DNA of 64,000 nt from Dielma sp000508965 (GTDB taxonomy: Bacteria; Bacillota_I; Bacilli_A; Erysipelotrichales; Erysipelotrichaceae). The position numbers and the translations under genes were made by a program. Shown one piece after another: positions 31,954 to 41,127 of the stretch. The stretch spans positions 189,853-253,852 of the forward strand of contig BAHV02000016.1 in NCBI GenBank assembly GCA_000508965.1, read 5' to 3'. Each line of letters begins with the position of its first letter. The stretch's first letter is position 1. The notes beneath the pieces are model-generated. The model saw only the letters and a program-made list of their open reading frames with translations, did no database searches and was not told the DNA's origin.

Positions 31954-33564
31954 TTAGTAACACGCAATGTTGCTGTCGGTCCGCGATTCAGTGCCGCCCA
32001 CTAACACGCCATTTTCCAAGCGCACGATCATCTGACCGCGGCCAAAGGAAACACGGGATAATTCAGGGATGATTTCATGTCCCAACGACTGCAGCTGCAA
32101 AGCAATGGCATTGGGGAATTCCGGTTCGATGGTAAACCTCTTGCCTTTCACCCACTGCCAGCGCGGCGCGTCCAATGCCATCTGCGGATTCAGATGGAAG
32201 TCAATCAGATTCATGACTGCCTGTACATGACCCTGCGGCTGCATATAACCGCCCATGACGCCAAAAGGCCCCACCGCTTTGCTATCCTTAGTGATAAAAC
32301 CGGGAATAATTGTATGATATGTCCGTTTGCGCGGTTTCAGTACATTATAATGATTTTCATCCAGTGAGAAATCATGACCGCGGTTCTGCAGTGTTATGCC
32401 GTAGCCTTCAACCACAATACCAGAGCCAAAGCCCATGTAATTGCTCTGAATATAAGAGACCATATTTCCTTCACCGTCCGCGGTACACAGATATACAGTT
32501 CCGCTTTTCGGCGGTTCTGCGATTTTCGGTTCTTTGGCGGTTCTGCCAATTTCAGCAGCCCGCGCCTTCCCATATTCAGGCTTAATCAAATCATGATAAT
32601 CAACTGCCATGCAATCCGGATCAGTAACATAATGCATACCATCCGCAAATGCCATTTTAATCGCCTCAAACTGTTTATGATAGGTATCCGTACAGTCCTT
32701 TTCCTTAAAATCAAATTCTTTTAAGATATTAAGTGCCATCAAGGCAACGATACCCTGACCATTCGGCGGTATCTCCCATACATCATAACCATGATAATTT
32801 ACACTGATCGGTTCAACCCACGATGCCTTATAATCTTTCAAATCATCAAGCGAAAAATAACCACCGTCACGCTTTGATTGTTTCACCAGCTGTTGGGCAA
32901 TCTCCCCTTCATAAAATGCTTTCGCGTCGGTATTACCAATCAGCCTAAGTGTTTTCGCATGATCAGGCAGTTTGACAATCTCTCCGCAGTGATAGCTTTC
33001 ACCCTGCTTAGTAAAAACCTTAAACCATTCATCAAATTCATGTTTGCCGGCAAATTCTTTCGCAAAGCGCTCACTTGCACGCTCCCACATTTTGGCTAAC
33101 ATCGGTGAAAGCGGATAGCCTTCTTCGGCATAGCGGACAGCCGGGGCCAGTACCTCAATCAATGGCAGCTTACCAAAGCGTTTGGATAACTCTGCCCATG
33201 CCATCGGTGCGCCCGGCACGGTAACCGGCGTCCAGCCAAAGGTCGGCATCTGTTCATGCCCTTTAGCCAGCACTTTTTCACGGCTGATATCAGCAGGTGC
33301 ATAACCTGATGAATTTAAGCCATAAAGCTTATCCTTCATCCAGACAATCGCAAACGCATCGGAGCCTAAACCATTGGCTGTCGGTTCAACTACCGTCAAT
33401 GCCGCCGCTGTTGCGATGGCAGCATCTACAGCATTGCCGCCGCGGCGCAATATTTCAAGCCCGGCTGCCGAAGCCTGAGCTGAACCGGTCGCAACCATTC
33501 CGTTATTTGCGATAATCGGATAACGGTTGGAAGCATACGGCTGATAAAACGGATCAAAGTTCAT
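31954..33564 (-). CDS. Gamma-glutamyltransferase family protein (YwrD-like)
   Basis: A 536-residue Ntn-hydrolase. The N-terminal GGT signature (NGMVATGSAQASAAGLEILR, GGNAVDAAIATAAAL) and the autoprocessing region PPKSGTVYLCTADGEGN are clear; Thr in SGTVYL would be the nucleophile exposed by cleavage. GRGQMI and TESRTDS follow near the C-terminus. No signal peptide is visible, so it should be cytoplasmic like B. subtilis YwrD. It is the last gene of the peptide ABC operon and overlaps the OppF-like gene by 11 bases. This context suggests hydrolysis of imported gamma-glutamyl peptides such as glutathione; inference. Confidence 0.92.
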   Translation of the reverse strand: MNFDPFYQPYASNRYPIIANNGMVATGSAQASAAGLEILRRGGNAVDAAIATAAALTVVEPTANGLGSDAFAIVWMKDKLYGLNSSGYAPADISREKVLAKGHEQMPTFGWTPVTVPGAPMAWAELSKRFGKLPLIEVLAPAVRYAEEGYPLSPMLAKMWERASERFAKEFAGKHEFDEWFKVFTKQGESYHCGEIVKLPDHAKTLRLIGNTDAKAFYEGEIAQQLVKQSKRDGGYFSLDDLKDYKASWVEPISVNYHGYDVWEIPPNGQGIVALMALNILKEFDFKEKDCTDTYHKQFEAIKMAFADGMHYVTDPDCMAVDYHDLIKPEYGKARAAEIGRTAKEPKIAEPPKSGTVYLCTADGEGNMVSYIQSNYMGFGSGIVVEGYGITLQNRGHDFSLDENHYNVLKPRKRTYHTIIPGFITKDSKAVGPFGVMGGYMQPQGHVQAVMNLIDFHLNPQMALDAPRWQWVKGKRFTIEPEFPNAIALQLQSLGHEIIPELSRVSFGRGQMIVRLENGVLVGGTESRTDSNIACY

Positions 33565-35278
33565 TTTCTTTTACCTCATCATACAAATGACATGCGACAA
33601 AGTGATTGGGCTCTGCCTCCATGTATCTTGGTTTTTCTTGTTTACAGATTTCCATGCATTTCGGACATCGGGTATGAAACGGACAGCCCTTCGGCGGATT
33701 AACAGCACTGGGTACCTCCCCCTCAAGAATCTGTTCATTGCTGCGCTCAGCGCCGATGGTAAGCCGCGGCACCGATGCCAATAAAGACTGCGTATATGGA
33801 TGCAGCGGTTTCTTAAACAGCTTTTTACTCTCACTTAATTCACAGACATTACCCAGATACATAACCAAAATACGGTCACAGAAGTGTTTTACAACACCTA
33901 AATCATGAGTAATGAAGAAATAAGTCAGATGATTTTCTTCACTTAACTGATTCAGCAGCTGAAGAATCTGTGCCTGTACCGAAACATCCAACGCTGATAC
34001 AGCCTCATCCAATACGACAAAACGTGTATCCAAAGCAATCGCCCGGGCAATGCCGACACGCTGCTTCTGACCGCCGCTCAACGCATGCGGATAAGAATAA
34101 TAATGTTCACGCTTGAGACCTACCTTTTCAAGCAGCTCCATCGCCTTCTCGCGGCGCACATTCGAGCCGAATTTGGTATTGATCTTATAAACCTCTTCAA
34201 TGGCACTGCCAATCGATTGACGCGGATCAAGCGAAGCCGCCGGATCTTGGAAAATCATCTGCATATCCCGGCGCAGCTCACGCATTTCCTTCTTATCCAG
34301 CTTAGAAAGATTGATGCCTTCCTCATAGTTGCCATCAAGCTTTTTCTGATATTCCGGATCAAGGCAGCGTTCAGTAATCGGCATAATATCCTTACCGCGG
34401 TACGCAAAAGCCGCTTCCTTGTACTTCACCGCCTGCATTCGGTGTTCTTCACTGGTATTATATAAATCAATCATCTTCCCCTTTAAATCCAAATTCTCTT
34501 CCACCATTGCCTTGACATTCACCTTGCTGTTCTCAGATCGAATTGCTTTAAGATCTGACAAGGCAAGCGCTTCTTCTTCACTCAATTCAGACAATGCATT
34601 CAAACGGTCAATTTCTTCGCTTGTCGTACGAATCTGATACATGATCGTATTATTCTTTTCATATTTAGCTTCCAGCTCATGATATTTAGAAAGATATTCA
34701 TGTGCCTGATCAACTTCCTTCTGCGCTTTCGCAAACAACTCGGCAATCTTTGGCAGATCCCTGCATAAGATCAAAGAACCCACGGTTCTTGAACCCTCAC
34801 GCAGCTGTCGGGAAGCATTCTTCTTTAACTCTTTAGATTCAAATTCAAGCTTACCGATCTTCAGTGAAAGATTATCATATTTCTTGATATCACTTTTCGA
34901 GCCATCAACATCGTAAGCATCACGCTGAGCATAACAAGCCTCAATCTTTTTATCAGCCTCAAGTGCCTGTTTATAATATTTATCTGCTTCCTGCTGATAT
35001 TTCACAAGCTTTGCAATTTCTTTCGCAATATATTTAGGATTTACTTCCTCAATTGTTTTGCCGTAATAGACACAAGAACCGCTGGTCTGCTTGTATAGCT
35101 GAAGAATGACTCTCCCTAAGGTTGACTTGCCGCAGCCAGATTCACCAACAACGCCGAACTTCTCACCTTCATAAATCTTAAAGGTTACATCCTCAACCGC
35201 TTTTAGATTCACATTCTTTTTCAGAGGAAAATATTTTTTCAGCTTTCTCAACTCAAGAATAACTTTATCCTGACTCAT
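33554..35278 (-). CDS. Opp/Dpp-type ABC ATPase (OppF-like) with a large coiled-coil insertion
   Basis: 574 residues, against about 320 for typical OppF. Walker A GESGCGKST is at 45-53, but the Q-loop IFQDPAASLDP is only at about 342-352, the signature LSGGQKQR at 400-407 and Walker B VVLDEA at 421-426. The extra 245-250 residues (about 78-325) are Lys/Glu-rich and mostly helical (YQQEADKYYKQALEADKK, AKAQKEVDQAHEYLSKYHEL), i.e. coiled coil, inserted between the strand after Walker A and the helix before the Q-loop. The C-terminus has the peptide-ABC Cys motif CPFHTRCPKCMEIC. No frameshift; the frame is continuous. It overlaps OppD-like by 4 bases and GGT by 11. Confidence 0.92.
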   Translation of the reverse strand: MSQDKVILELRKLKKYFPLKKNVNLKAVEDVTFKIYEGEKFGVVGESGCGKSTLGRVILQLYKQTSGSCVYYGKTIEEVNPKYIAKEIAKLVKYQQEADKYYKQALEADKKIEACYAQRDAYDVDGSKSDIKKYDNLSLKIGKLEFESKELKKNASRQLREGSRTVGSLILCRDLPKIAELFAKAQKEVDQAHEYLSKYHELEAKYEKNNTIMYQIRTTSEEIDRLNALSELSEEEALALSDLKAIRSENSKVNVKAMVEENLDLKGKMIDLYNTSEEHRMQAVKYKEAAFAYRGKDIMPITERCLDPEYQKKLDGNYEEGINLSKLDKKEMRELRRDMQMIFQDPAASLDPRQSIGSAIEEVYKINTKFGSNVRREKAMELLEKVGLKREHYYSYPHALSGGQKQRVGIARAIALDTRFVVLDEAVSALDVSVQAQILQLLNQLSEENHLTYFFITHDLGVVKHFCDRILVMYLGNVCELSESKKLFKKPLHPYTQSLLASVPRLTIGAERSNEQILEGEVPSAVNPPKGCPFHTRCPKCMEICKQEKPRYMEAEPNHFVACHLYDEVKENEL

Positions 35279-36249
35279 TGCATCTCCTCCTCAGCTTTAT
35301 AACATGAAACAAAATGACCCGGTTCTACTTCAATCGTACAAGGCACCTCTTCAAAGCAGCGGCTATGTGCATATTTACAGCGCGGATTGAAACGGCAGCC
35401 TTTGATTTCTTCCGTCAGATTCGGGAACGTACCCGGAATCGGCTGAATCTCGAATTCATCCAAATCAACATTAGGAACCGCGTTCATTAAGCCGATCGTA
35501 TACGGATGCTTAGGATTTTTAAAAATCTGTGCGACACTGCCTTCTTCAACCTTACGGCCTGAATAAAGAACAATGACCCGGTCAGCAATTTCCGCGACGA
35601 CACCAAGATCATGGGTAATAAACAAGATACCTGCATTCATTTCTTTTTTCAAATCATTAAGCAGTGTCAGCACTTGTTTTTGAATCGTTACATCAAGCGC
35701 CGTCGTTGGTTCATCCGCAATCAGCAGATCCGGCTGAGCCGATAATACCATCGCAATCAGCACACGCTGACGCAGACCGCCGCTTAACTGAAACGGATAT
35801 TGCTTCAGGCGGCTTTCCGCCTGAGCAACACCAACTTTTTCAAGATATTCAACCGCCAATTTCTTAGCTTCTTTTTTATCCAGTCCCCGATGCAGCATAA
35901 TATTCTCACAAAGCTGATAACCAATCGTCAGCAAAGGATTTAACGCTGTCATCGGTTCCTGGAAAATCATCCCCATCTTCTTACCGCGGTAGCTGTTGCG
36001 CTCCTTTTTAGAAAGCTTGGTCAGATCGGTGCCATTCAGTGAAATACTGCCCGAAACAACTCTGCCATTATTAGGAAGCAGATCCATGATGCATAAAGTC
36101 GTGACACTCTTACCACAGCCTGATTCACCCACCACACAGAGTGTTTCATTTTTATTGATTGAAAATGAAATATCCCGAAGTACTTCATACTCTTTTTTAT
36201 TGATTGTAAAGGTAGCCACCAGGTTATTTACTTCAAGAACTTTTTCCAT
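35275..36249 (-). CDS. Opp/Dpp-type ABC ATPase (OppD-like)
   Basis: A 324-residue ATPase of normal length. Walker A GESGCGKSVTT, Q-loop IFQEPMTALNP, signature LSGGLRQRVLIA, Walker B LLIADEPTTALDV, and the C-terminal oligopeptide-transporter extension with Cys ligands (CRFNPRCKYAHSRC). It pairs with the OppF-like ATPase to energise the two permeases. Its own start ATG 36249 is 33 bases after the stop of the binding-protein gene. Compared with the OppF-like partner it has no insertion. Confidence 0.94.
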   Translation of the reverse strand: MEKVLEVNNLVATFTINKKEYEVLRDISFSINKNETLCVVGESGCGKSVTTLCIMDLLPNNGRVVSGSISLNGTDLTKLSKKERNSYRGKKMGMIFQEPMTALNPLLTIGYQLCENIMLHRGLDKKEAKKLAVEYLEKVGVAQAESRLKQYPFQLSGGLRQRVLIAMVLSAQPDLLIADEPTTALDVTIQKQVLTLLNDLKKEMNAGILFITHDLGVVAEIADRVIVLYSGRKVEEGSVAQIFKNPKHPYTIGLMNAVPNVDLDEFEIQPIPGTFPNLTEEIKGCRFNPRCKYAHSRCFEEVPCTIEVEPGHFVSCYKAEEEMQ

Positions 36250-36282
36250 CGCCAGACCTACTTTCTTTTATATCCTTGTTTC

Positions 36283-37839
36283 TTATTTCAATTTGAAATT
36301 CTGAACATAGAAGACACCGCCGGCATCCATTTCTACATTCGTATAAGCAGCGTTAAACGCATAAGCCTGATACTGATTGTATAAGGTTGCGGCAACCGCA
36401 TCATCTAAAATCATCTTATTCGCTGCACTGATCGCTGCTGTACGCTCAGCACTGTCAAGTGTCTGCTTGCTTGCATCAACGAATGCATCAAATTCCGCAT
36501 TATCATAACGAACCCGTTTTGAACTATTTACTGAATGGAAGTTAGGATCTAACATTTCCGTACCGTCACCGGTTACATTTGACCATGTCAGCACTGTAAT
36601 ATCATAACGGTTATCCTGCTGTGTTTCTGATAGATATGCCGCCCATTCTAATGATTCAATTGTTACATTATTCAAACCGGCTGCTTTCAGATTCGATTGA
36701 ATGTATTCAGCTAAAGCAATTGTCTCCGGACGGTTGTTAATCAGGAATACGATCGGCTCATCTGCATAACCGCCCTCTTCTACAAGCTTCTTAGCTGCTT
36801 CAAGATCATAGCCATAACCATAATTTTCCGCATCACTTGTATAACCAAATAAAGTTGGACCTACGATACTTCTTGAATAAGAGGCATATCCGTCAACTGA
36901 AGCGATATAGCCATCTGGATCATATGCCATTACAATTGCCTTACGCAGATTCAAATCAGCCATCTTAGGATTTACTGAAGAATTATTGCGCAGTGCCAAA
37001 TAAGTGATCGCGCTGCTGCTTTCGGCAACACTTTCAACATTAGCGATGTTCTTAACACGATTCATTTGATTCACCGGCACTCTTGGCAAGAAGTCTGCTT
37101 CACCGGTTTCTAAACGTGAAATAGCCGTGGATGTTTCAGCGATGACTGTCATTGTTACATCTTTAATCTCCGGCTTTTCTCCCCAATATCCATCATAGCG
37201 AGTCAGCTTTACTTCAGAGCCGGAAATCGCGCTGACAAATTGATAAGGCCCTGTGCCGACCGGCTGAGTCATCAAATCCTGTGCCTGATCAGCGGTTGGT
37301 GAAATGATCGCGGAATTGGCATGAGCCAGCTTAGCAATCAATACACCATCAGGATAGCTTGTTTTTAATTCTACATGCGTATCATCAAGTACATTTACTT
37401 CTTCAATTGAAGAGGCAATGGATGCACGGGCTGCACCGTAATTCGGATCTTTGATGCGCTCAATCGTATATTTGACAGCCTCCGCATTAAAGGGTGTGCC
37501 GTCATGGAAAGTAACGCCTGACTGCAGTTCAATCGTACATGTCGTACCGGCTTCATCACAATCCGGTTCTGATTTAGCCAGCAATGGTTCATAGCTTGTA
37601 CCATCCATGCTGCGGCGGTAAAGTGTCTCATAAATCTGCGCATTGACATAAGTAGACGGCGCGTCATTGGTCGTCAATGGTGAAAAGCCTACCGGTGCAG
37701 TAGTCAGCACGACATTAAATGGCTTATCCGCCGTTGTTGTATTAGGATCAGTATTTCCATCATTAGAGCCGGAAGATGAACAGCCAGCCAGTGCAAGTAC
37801 CGTTGTGAAAACGGCAGCCCTCTTAAATAAATTTTTCAT
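36283..37839 (-). CDS. Peptide ABC transporter substrate-binding lipoprotein
   Basis: A 518-residue SBP_bac_5 family protein. Signal peptide with lipobox LALAGC (Cys20), then a Ser/Gly/Asn linker. Family features include SGVTFHDGTPFNAEAVKYTIER and TQPVGTGPYQFV. The size and fold match Dpp/Opp/Gsi-type binding proteins for peptides or glutathione. It lies between the permease and ATPase genes. Linkage to gamma-glutamyltransferase suggests gamma-glutamyl peptides as ligand; that is inference from context. Confidence 0.94.
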   Translation of the reverse strand: MKNLFKRAAVFTTVLALAGCSSSGSNDGNTDPNTTTADKPFNVVLTTAPVGFSPLTTNDAPSTYVNAQIYETLYRRSMDGTSYEPLLAKSEPDCDEAGTTCTIELQSGVTFHDGTPFNAEAVKYTIERIKDPNYGAARASIASSIEEVNVLDDTHVELKTSYPDGVLIAKLAHANSAIISPTADQAQDLMTQPVGTGPYQFVSAISGSEVKLTRYDGYWGEKPEIKDVTMTVIAETSTAISRLETGEADFLPRVPVNQMNRVKNIANVESVAESSSAITYLALRNNSSVNPKMADLNLRKAIVMAYDPDGYIASVDGYASYSRSIVGPTLFGYTSDAENYGYGYDLEAAKKLVEEGGYADEPIVFLINNRPETIALAEYIQSNLKAAGLNNVTIESLEWAAYLSETQQDNRYDITVLTWSNVTGDGTEMLDPNFHSVNSSKRVRYDNAEFDAFVDASKQTLDSAERTAAISAANKMILDDAVAATLYNQYQAYAFNAAYTNVEMDAGGVFYVQNFKLK

Positions 37840-37860
37840 GTTTCTTTTTTCCTTTCGAAT

Positions 37861-38748
37861 TTAATCTTTTAAACTTGGATCTAAGATGTCCCTCAGCTTG
37901 TCACCAAGAATGTTAAAGCAAATTACAGTAATCATAACGACAACACCAGGAATGATAATCAAACTAGGACGGTCCCACATATAATCCTTCGCAATTGATA
38001 TCATGCCGCCCCATTCAGGTGTCGGCGGCGGTGATCCCAAGCCGAGATAACTCAGTGTCGCTATGGACATAATTGAACTGGCCATGCGCATTGTCGCAAT
38101 AACGATAATAACCGGCAGTGCATTGATCAGCACATGACACAGCAGAATACGCGTATCTCTGGCCCCCAAAGAGCGGATGGCCATAATATAATCCTCTTCT
38201 TTGATCTGAAGCACTTTGCCGCGGGTCATTCGAGCAAAGTTAGGGATTGACCAGACACTGATGGCAATCGTCGCATTTACCGTGCTTACCCCCAGCATCG
38301 CAACGATCAGCATCGCCAGCAAAATGCCCGGAAAGGTAAATAAGAGATCCATAAAACGCATGATAATATTATCAAGCTTTTTATAGAAACCAGCCAGCAG
38401 TCCAAATAATACACCGAAGAACAAACCGGTCATCGTTGATACAAAACCTACGGTCAAGGTAATGCGGCCGCCCCACAACAAACGGGAGAAAATATCACGG
38501 CCCAGGTTATCGGTTCCCAGCCAATGTCCTGGCGCGTAAGGTACGCCGGCTGTATTGTTCATTCCCCAAAAGCCCGGTGCCAGTTTCACATAGACATCCT
38601 GTGCTTCCGGATCATAGGGTGCGATCAGCGGTGCCAGCACCACAAGCAGAATTTCTATCAGCAGGATGATGAAACAAGCCGTTGCCAATTTATTCTTTAA
38701 TAATTTTCTAAATGCCCCTTTAAGAGGATTTTCACGTTTAAGCTCCAT
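37861..38748 (-). CDS. Peptide ABC transporter permease (OppC-like)
   Basis: A 295-residue membrane protein with six helices. The N-terminal cytoplasmic stretch KGAFRKLLKNKLATACF and GTDNLGRDIFSRLLWGGRIT are characteristic of OppC/DppC. The EAA-like coupling loop is IRSLGARDTRILLCHVLINALP. It forms the translocation pore with the OppB-like protein. The start at 38748 lies 9 bases after the previous gene's stop. Typical length. Confidence 0.94.
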   Translation of the reverse strand: MELKRENPLKGAFRKLLKNKLATACFIILLIEILLVVLAPLIAPYDPEAQDVYVKLAPGFWGMNNTAGVPYAPGHWLGTDNLGRDIFSRLLWGGRITLTVGFVSTMTGLFFGVLFGLLAGFYKKLDNIIMRFMDLLFTFPGILLAMLIVAMLGVSTVNATIAISVWSIPNFARMTRGKVLQIKEEDYIMAIRSLGARDTRILLCHVLINALPVIIVIATMRMASSIMSIATLSYLGLGSPPPTPEWGGMISIAKDYMWDRPSLIIIPGVVVMITVICFNILGDKLRDILDPSLKD

Positions 38749-38757
38749 GGTCTCCTC

Positions 38758-39699
38758 CTATTCATAACTGATTCTTGGATCGATCAAAACATAGACAAGA
38801 TCGACAATCAAGTTAACGATAATAAACATGGCCGCAATGACAAGAACGGTACTCTGCACAACCGGATAATTGCGCTGGTTAATTGCATTAATCAAATAAG
38901 TACCGACACCATTGATAACGAATACTTGTTCAGTGATGATCGCACCGCCCAGCAAACCGCCGAAGCTGGTTCCAAATTGCGTAATAATTGGAATCATCGC
39001 ATTGCGCAGCGCATGAATCAATATTACTTTGTATCCTTTTATTCCCTTTGATTTCGCAGTACGGATATAATCTGACTGCAATACATCAAGCATTGCCGAA
39101 CGGCCGATTCTCGTAAATCCGGCAGCTACCGCAAGGCCTAATGAAATTGACGGCAGTATCGCCTGTTTAAAGCCTACGGCTGTCCAAAACGGTTCATTCA
39201 TGCCGCCTGTCGGCAGCCAGCGAAGCGTTACCGAAAATAAAAGTATCAGCATTGAGCCAAGCCAGAAATTAGGAATCGATATCCCTGCCAGCGAAGTTGT
39301 CGTCAGCAGATTATCGATAAATGTATCTTTTTTAATTGCAGCGATAATCCCTGTCGGAATACCGATGACCAAGGCCACGATCATACTCGAACAAGCAAGA
39401 TTCAATGTATGCGGCAAGCGAACGATGATTTCCTGAAGGATCGGCTGACGGGTGGTCAGAGACGTTCCTAAATTACCGGTAAGGAGGTTTTTCAAATAAA
39501 CTCCATACTGCACAAGAAAGGGCTGATCGAGTCCCAGATAGGCTCTTACTCTGATGATATCCTCAGGCGTCGCATTAGCACCGGCTACCAGCTCTGCAGG
39601 ATCACCGGGTGCGATGTACAGACTCGCAAAAACTAAAAAAGACATCCCCAAAAGCAACAAAAACATCAGTAAGATTCTTTTTGTCACATATTTTCTCAT
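38758..39699 (-). CDS. Peptide ABC transporter permease (OppB-like)
   Basis: A 313-residue six-helix permease, first gene of the operon. The N-terminus (YVTKRILLMFLLLLGMSFL) and the APGDPAELVAG segment are typical of OppB/DppB. The coupling loop reads RTAKSKGIKGYKVILIHALRNA. Preceded by AGGAGGTAGGAC and a TTGACG-17-TAAACT promoter. The operon order is OppB, OppC, binding protein, OppD, OppF, GGT. Confidence 0.94.
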   Translation of the reverse strand: MRKYVTKRILLMFLLLLGMSFLVFASLYIAPGDPAELVAGANATPEDIIRVRAYLGLDQPFLVQYGVYLKNLLTGNLGTSLTTRQPILQEIIVRLPHTLNLACSSMIVALVIGIPTGIIAAIKKDTFIDNLLTTTSLAGISIPNFWLGSMLILLFSVTLRWLPTGGMNEPFWTAVGFKQAILPSISLGLAVAAGFTRIGRSAMLDVLQSDYIRTAKSKGIKGYKVILIHALRNAMIPIITQFGTSFGGLLGGAIITEQVFVINGVGTYLINAINQRNYPVVQSTVLVIAAMFIIVNLIVDLVYVLIDPRISYE

Positions 39700-39732
39700 G
39701 TCCTACCTCCTTTATTCCTTTTATACCTTAAG

Positions 39733-39761
39733 AGTTTACATTTATTTCACTCTTTCGTCAA
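39733..39761 (-). promoter_or_regulatory. Promoter of the peptide ABC-GGT operon
   Basis: TTGACG (39761-39756), a 17-base spacer and TAAACT (39738-39733) on the minus strand, 34 bases before the OppB start. Confidence 0.7.
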
Positions 39762-39842
39762 CACATTTTCACAAATTTACAGATTTTATTTACATTTTAT
39801 TACATCTTTATCATTGGAAATCACATTTTATACCATCAAACC

Positions 39843-39871
39843 TTGCATATTTAATAAAGAAATGATACCTT
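39843..39871 (+). promoter_or_regulatory. Promoter of the chromate transporter pair
   Basis: TTGCAT, a 17-base spacer and TACCTT, 33 bases before ATG 39904. Confidence 0.5.
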
Positions 39872-39903
39872 TATGTGGTAACAATTTAGAAAAGGGGTAT
39901 TTT

Positions 39904-40446
39904 ATGAAAGAATTAGCTGATCTATTCGTTACTTTTGCGAAAATGGGTCTCTTCACATTCGGCGGCGGCTATGCCATGCTTCCCTTATTAGAACGTGAAG
40001 TTGTCGATAACAAAAAATGGGCAACCAAGGAAGAAATTATGGATTATTATGCCGTCGGTCAATGTACACCCGGTATTATTGCCGTTAATGTATCAACCTT
40101 TGTCGGTTATTATCAGAAAGGCATTGCCGGCGGTATTATCGCAACCTTAGGTGTTGTCTTTCCATCGATCGTCATCATCTTGCTGATTGCTTCTTTGATT
40201 CAGGGATTTTCTCACATCGAGATAGTACAATACGCGCTTTCCGGTATCCGTGTTGCGGTTTGTGCGTTAATCTTTAATGCGATTGTATCCTTATCAAAAT
40301 CTGGAGTTAAGGATGTTTATGGTATCCTGTTGTTTCTGTTTGCTTTTGTGATGGTCGGCGTTTTAAAATTATCGCCGGTTTATGTCGTTGTTGCTTCAGC
40401 GCTGTGCGGCCTGCTGATCAAAAAACTTCAAGGAGGTAAAAAATAA
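39904..40446 (+). CDS. Chromate transporter family protein, first half
   Basis: About 180 residues with five to six helices. The CHR signature FVTFAKMGLFTFGGGYAMLPLLERE is at the N-terminus, then GQCTPGIIAVNVSTFVGY. I start at ATG 39904 (AAAAGGGG upstream); the frame is open for 30 further codons but begins before the promoter. Short-chain CHR proteins work as heteromeric pairs, and the partner gene overlaps by one base (TAATG). Despite the family name, in many anaerobes the natural substrate may be another oxyanion. Confidence 0.92.
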   Translation: MKELADLFVTFAKMGLFTFGGGYAMLPLLEREVVDNKKWATKEEIMDYYAVGQCTPGIIAVNVSTFVGYYQKGIAGGIIATLGVVFPSIVIILLIASLIQGFSHIEIVQYALSGIRVAVCALIFNAIVSLSKSGVKDVYGILLFLFAFVMVGVLKLSPVYVVVASALCGLLIKKLQGGKK

Positions 40447-41012
40447 TGTCGATCCTATTAACACTCTATTATGAATTCTTCAAAATCGGTCTGTTTGCGG
40501 TCGGCGGCGGTATGGCTACCATTCCCTTCCTGAACGCTTTAATTGATAAATTCCATTGGTTTGATGCCGCAATGCTGGCCGACATGATCGCCATTTCAGA
40601 ATCAACACCGGGTCCGATCGGCATCAACATGGCTACTTTTACCGGTTATACCGTAGCAAGCTTCACCGGCGGTGTAATTGCCACTTTAGGCTTGATAACA
40701 CCAAGCATCATCGTTATTATTATCATTGCTCAGGTATTAAAGAAGTTTAAAGAAAGCGCAGCGGTACAGGCCATGTTTTATGGTTTGCGGCCAGCGGTTG
40801 CCGGACTCATTGCCGCTGCCGGCTTAAGTATTTTTGCGGTTACCTTGGTAGATACGGCTGCTTTTCAGACAAGCGGTAATCTGATGGATCTGTTTCAATG
40901 GCTGCCGATTCTCTTATTCTTGATTCTCTTATACTGTACAAATAAATACAAAAAGCATCCGATTTTCTATATTTCAATCTGTGCGGTAATCGGAATTCTG
41001 CTTAAATTATAA
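40446..41012 (+). CDS. Chromate transporter family protein, second half
   Basis: A 188-residue partner of the preceding gene. N-terminus YYEFFKIGLFAVGGGMATIPFLNALID, then SESTPGPIGINMATFTGY: the same signature as its partner with opposite details, the hallmark of paired short-chain CHR genes. Translationally coupled by a TAATG overlap, with AGGAGGT upstream. The operon ends at the terminator at 41022-41051. Confidence 0.92.
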   Translation: MSILLTLYYEFFKIGLFAVGGGMATIPFLNALIDKFHWFDAAMLADMIAISESTPGPIGINMATFTGYTVASFTGGVIATLGLITPSIIVIIIIAQVLKKFKESAAVQAMFYGLRPAVAGLIAAAGLSIFAVTLVDTAAFQTSGNLMDLFQWLPILLFLILLYCTNKYKKHPIFYISICAVIGILLKL

Positions 41013-41021
41013 GAATTATTG

Positions 41022-41051
41022 AAGCATCTCAGCATTATGGGATGCTTTTTC
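41022..41051 (+). terminator. Terminator after the chromate transporter pair
   Basis: AAGCATC and GATGCTT arms with a CTC/GGG inner pairing, followed by TTTTTC. Confidence 0.75.
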
Positions 41052-41094
41052 TATTTTTCATGAATTGTGCCTTTTGATTTAAGCTCAAAAATAT

Positions 41095-41100
41095 TATAAT
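41095..41100 (+). promoter_or_regulatory. -10 box of the prepilin gene
   Basis: TATAAT, 27 bases before the ATG; a TTTTGA at 17 bases upstream is a weak -35. Confidence 0.45.
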
Positions 41101-41127
41101 AAAGGCAGATAAAACTGGGGTGGAAGT

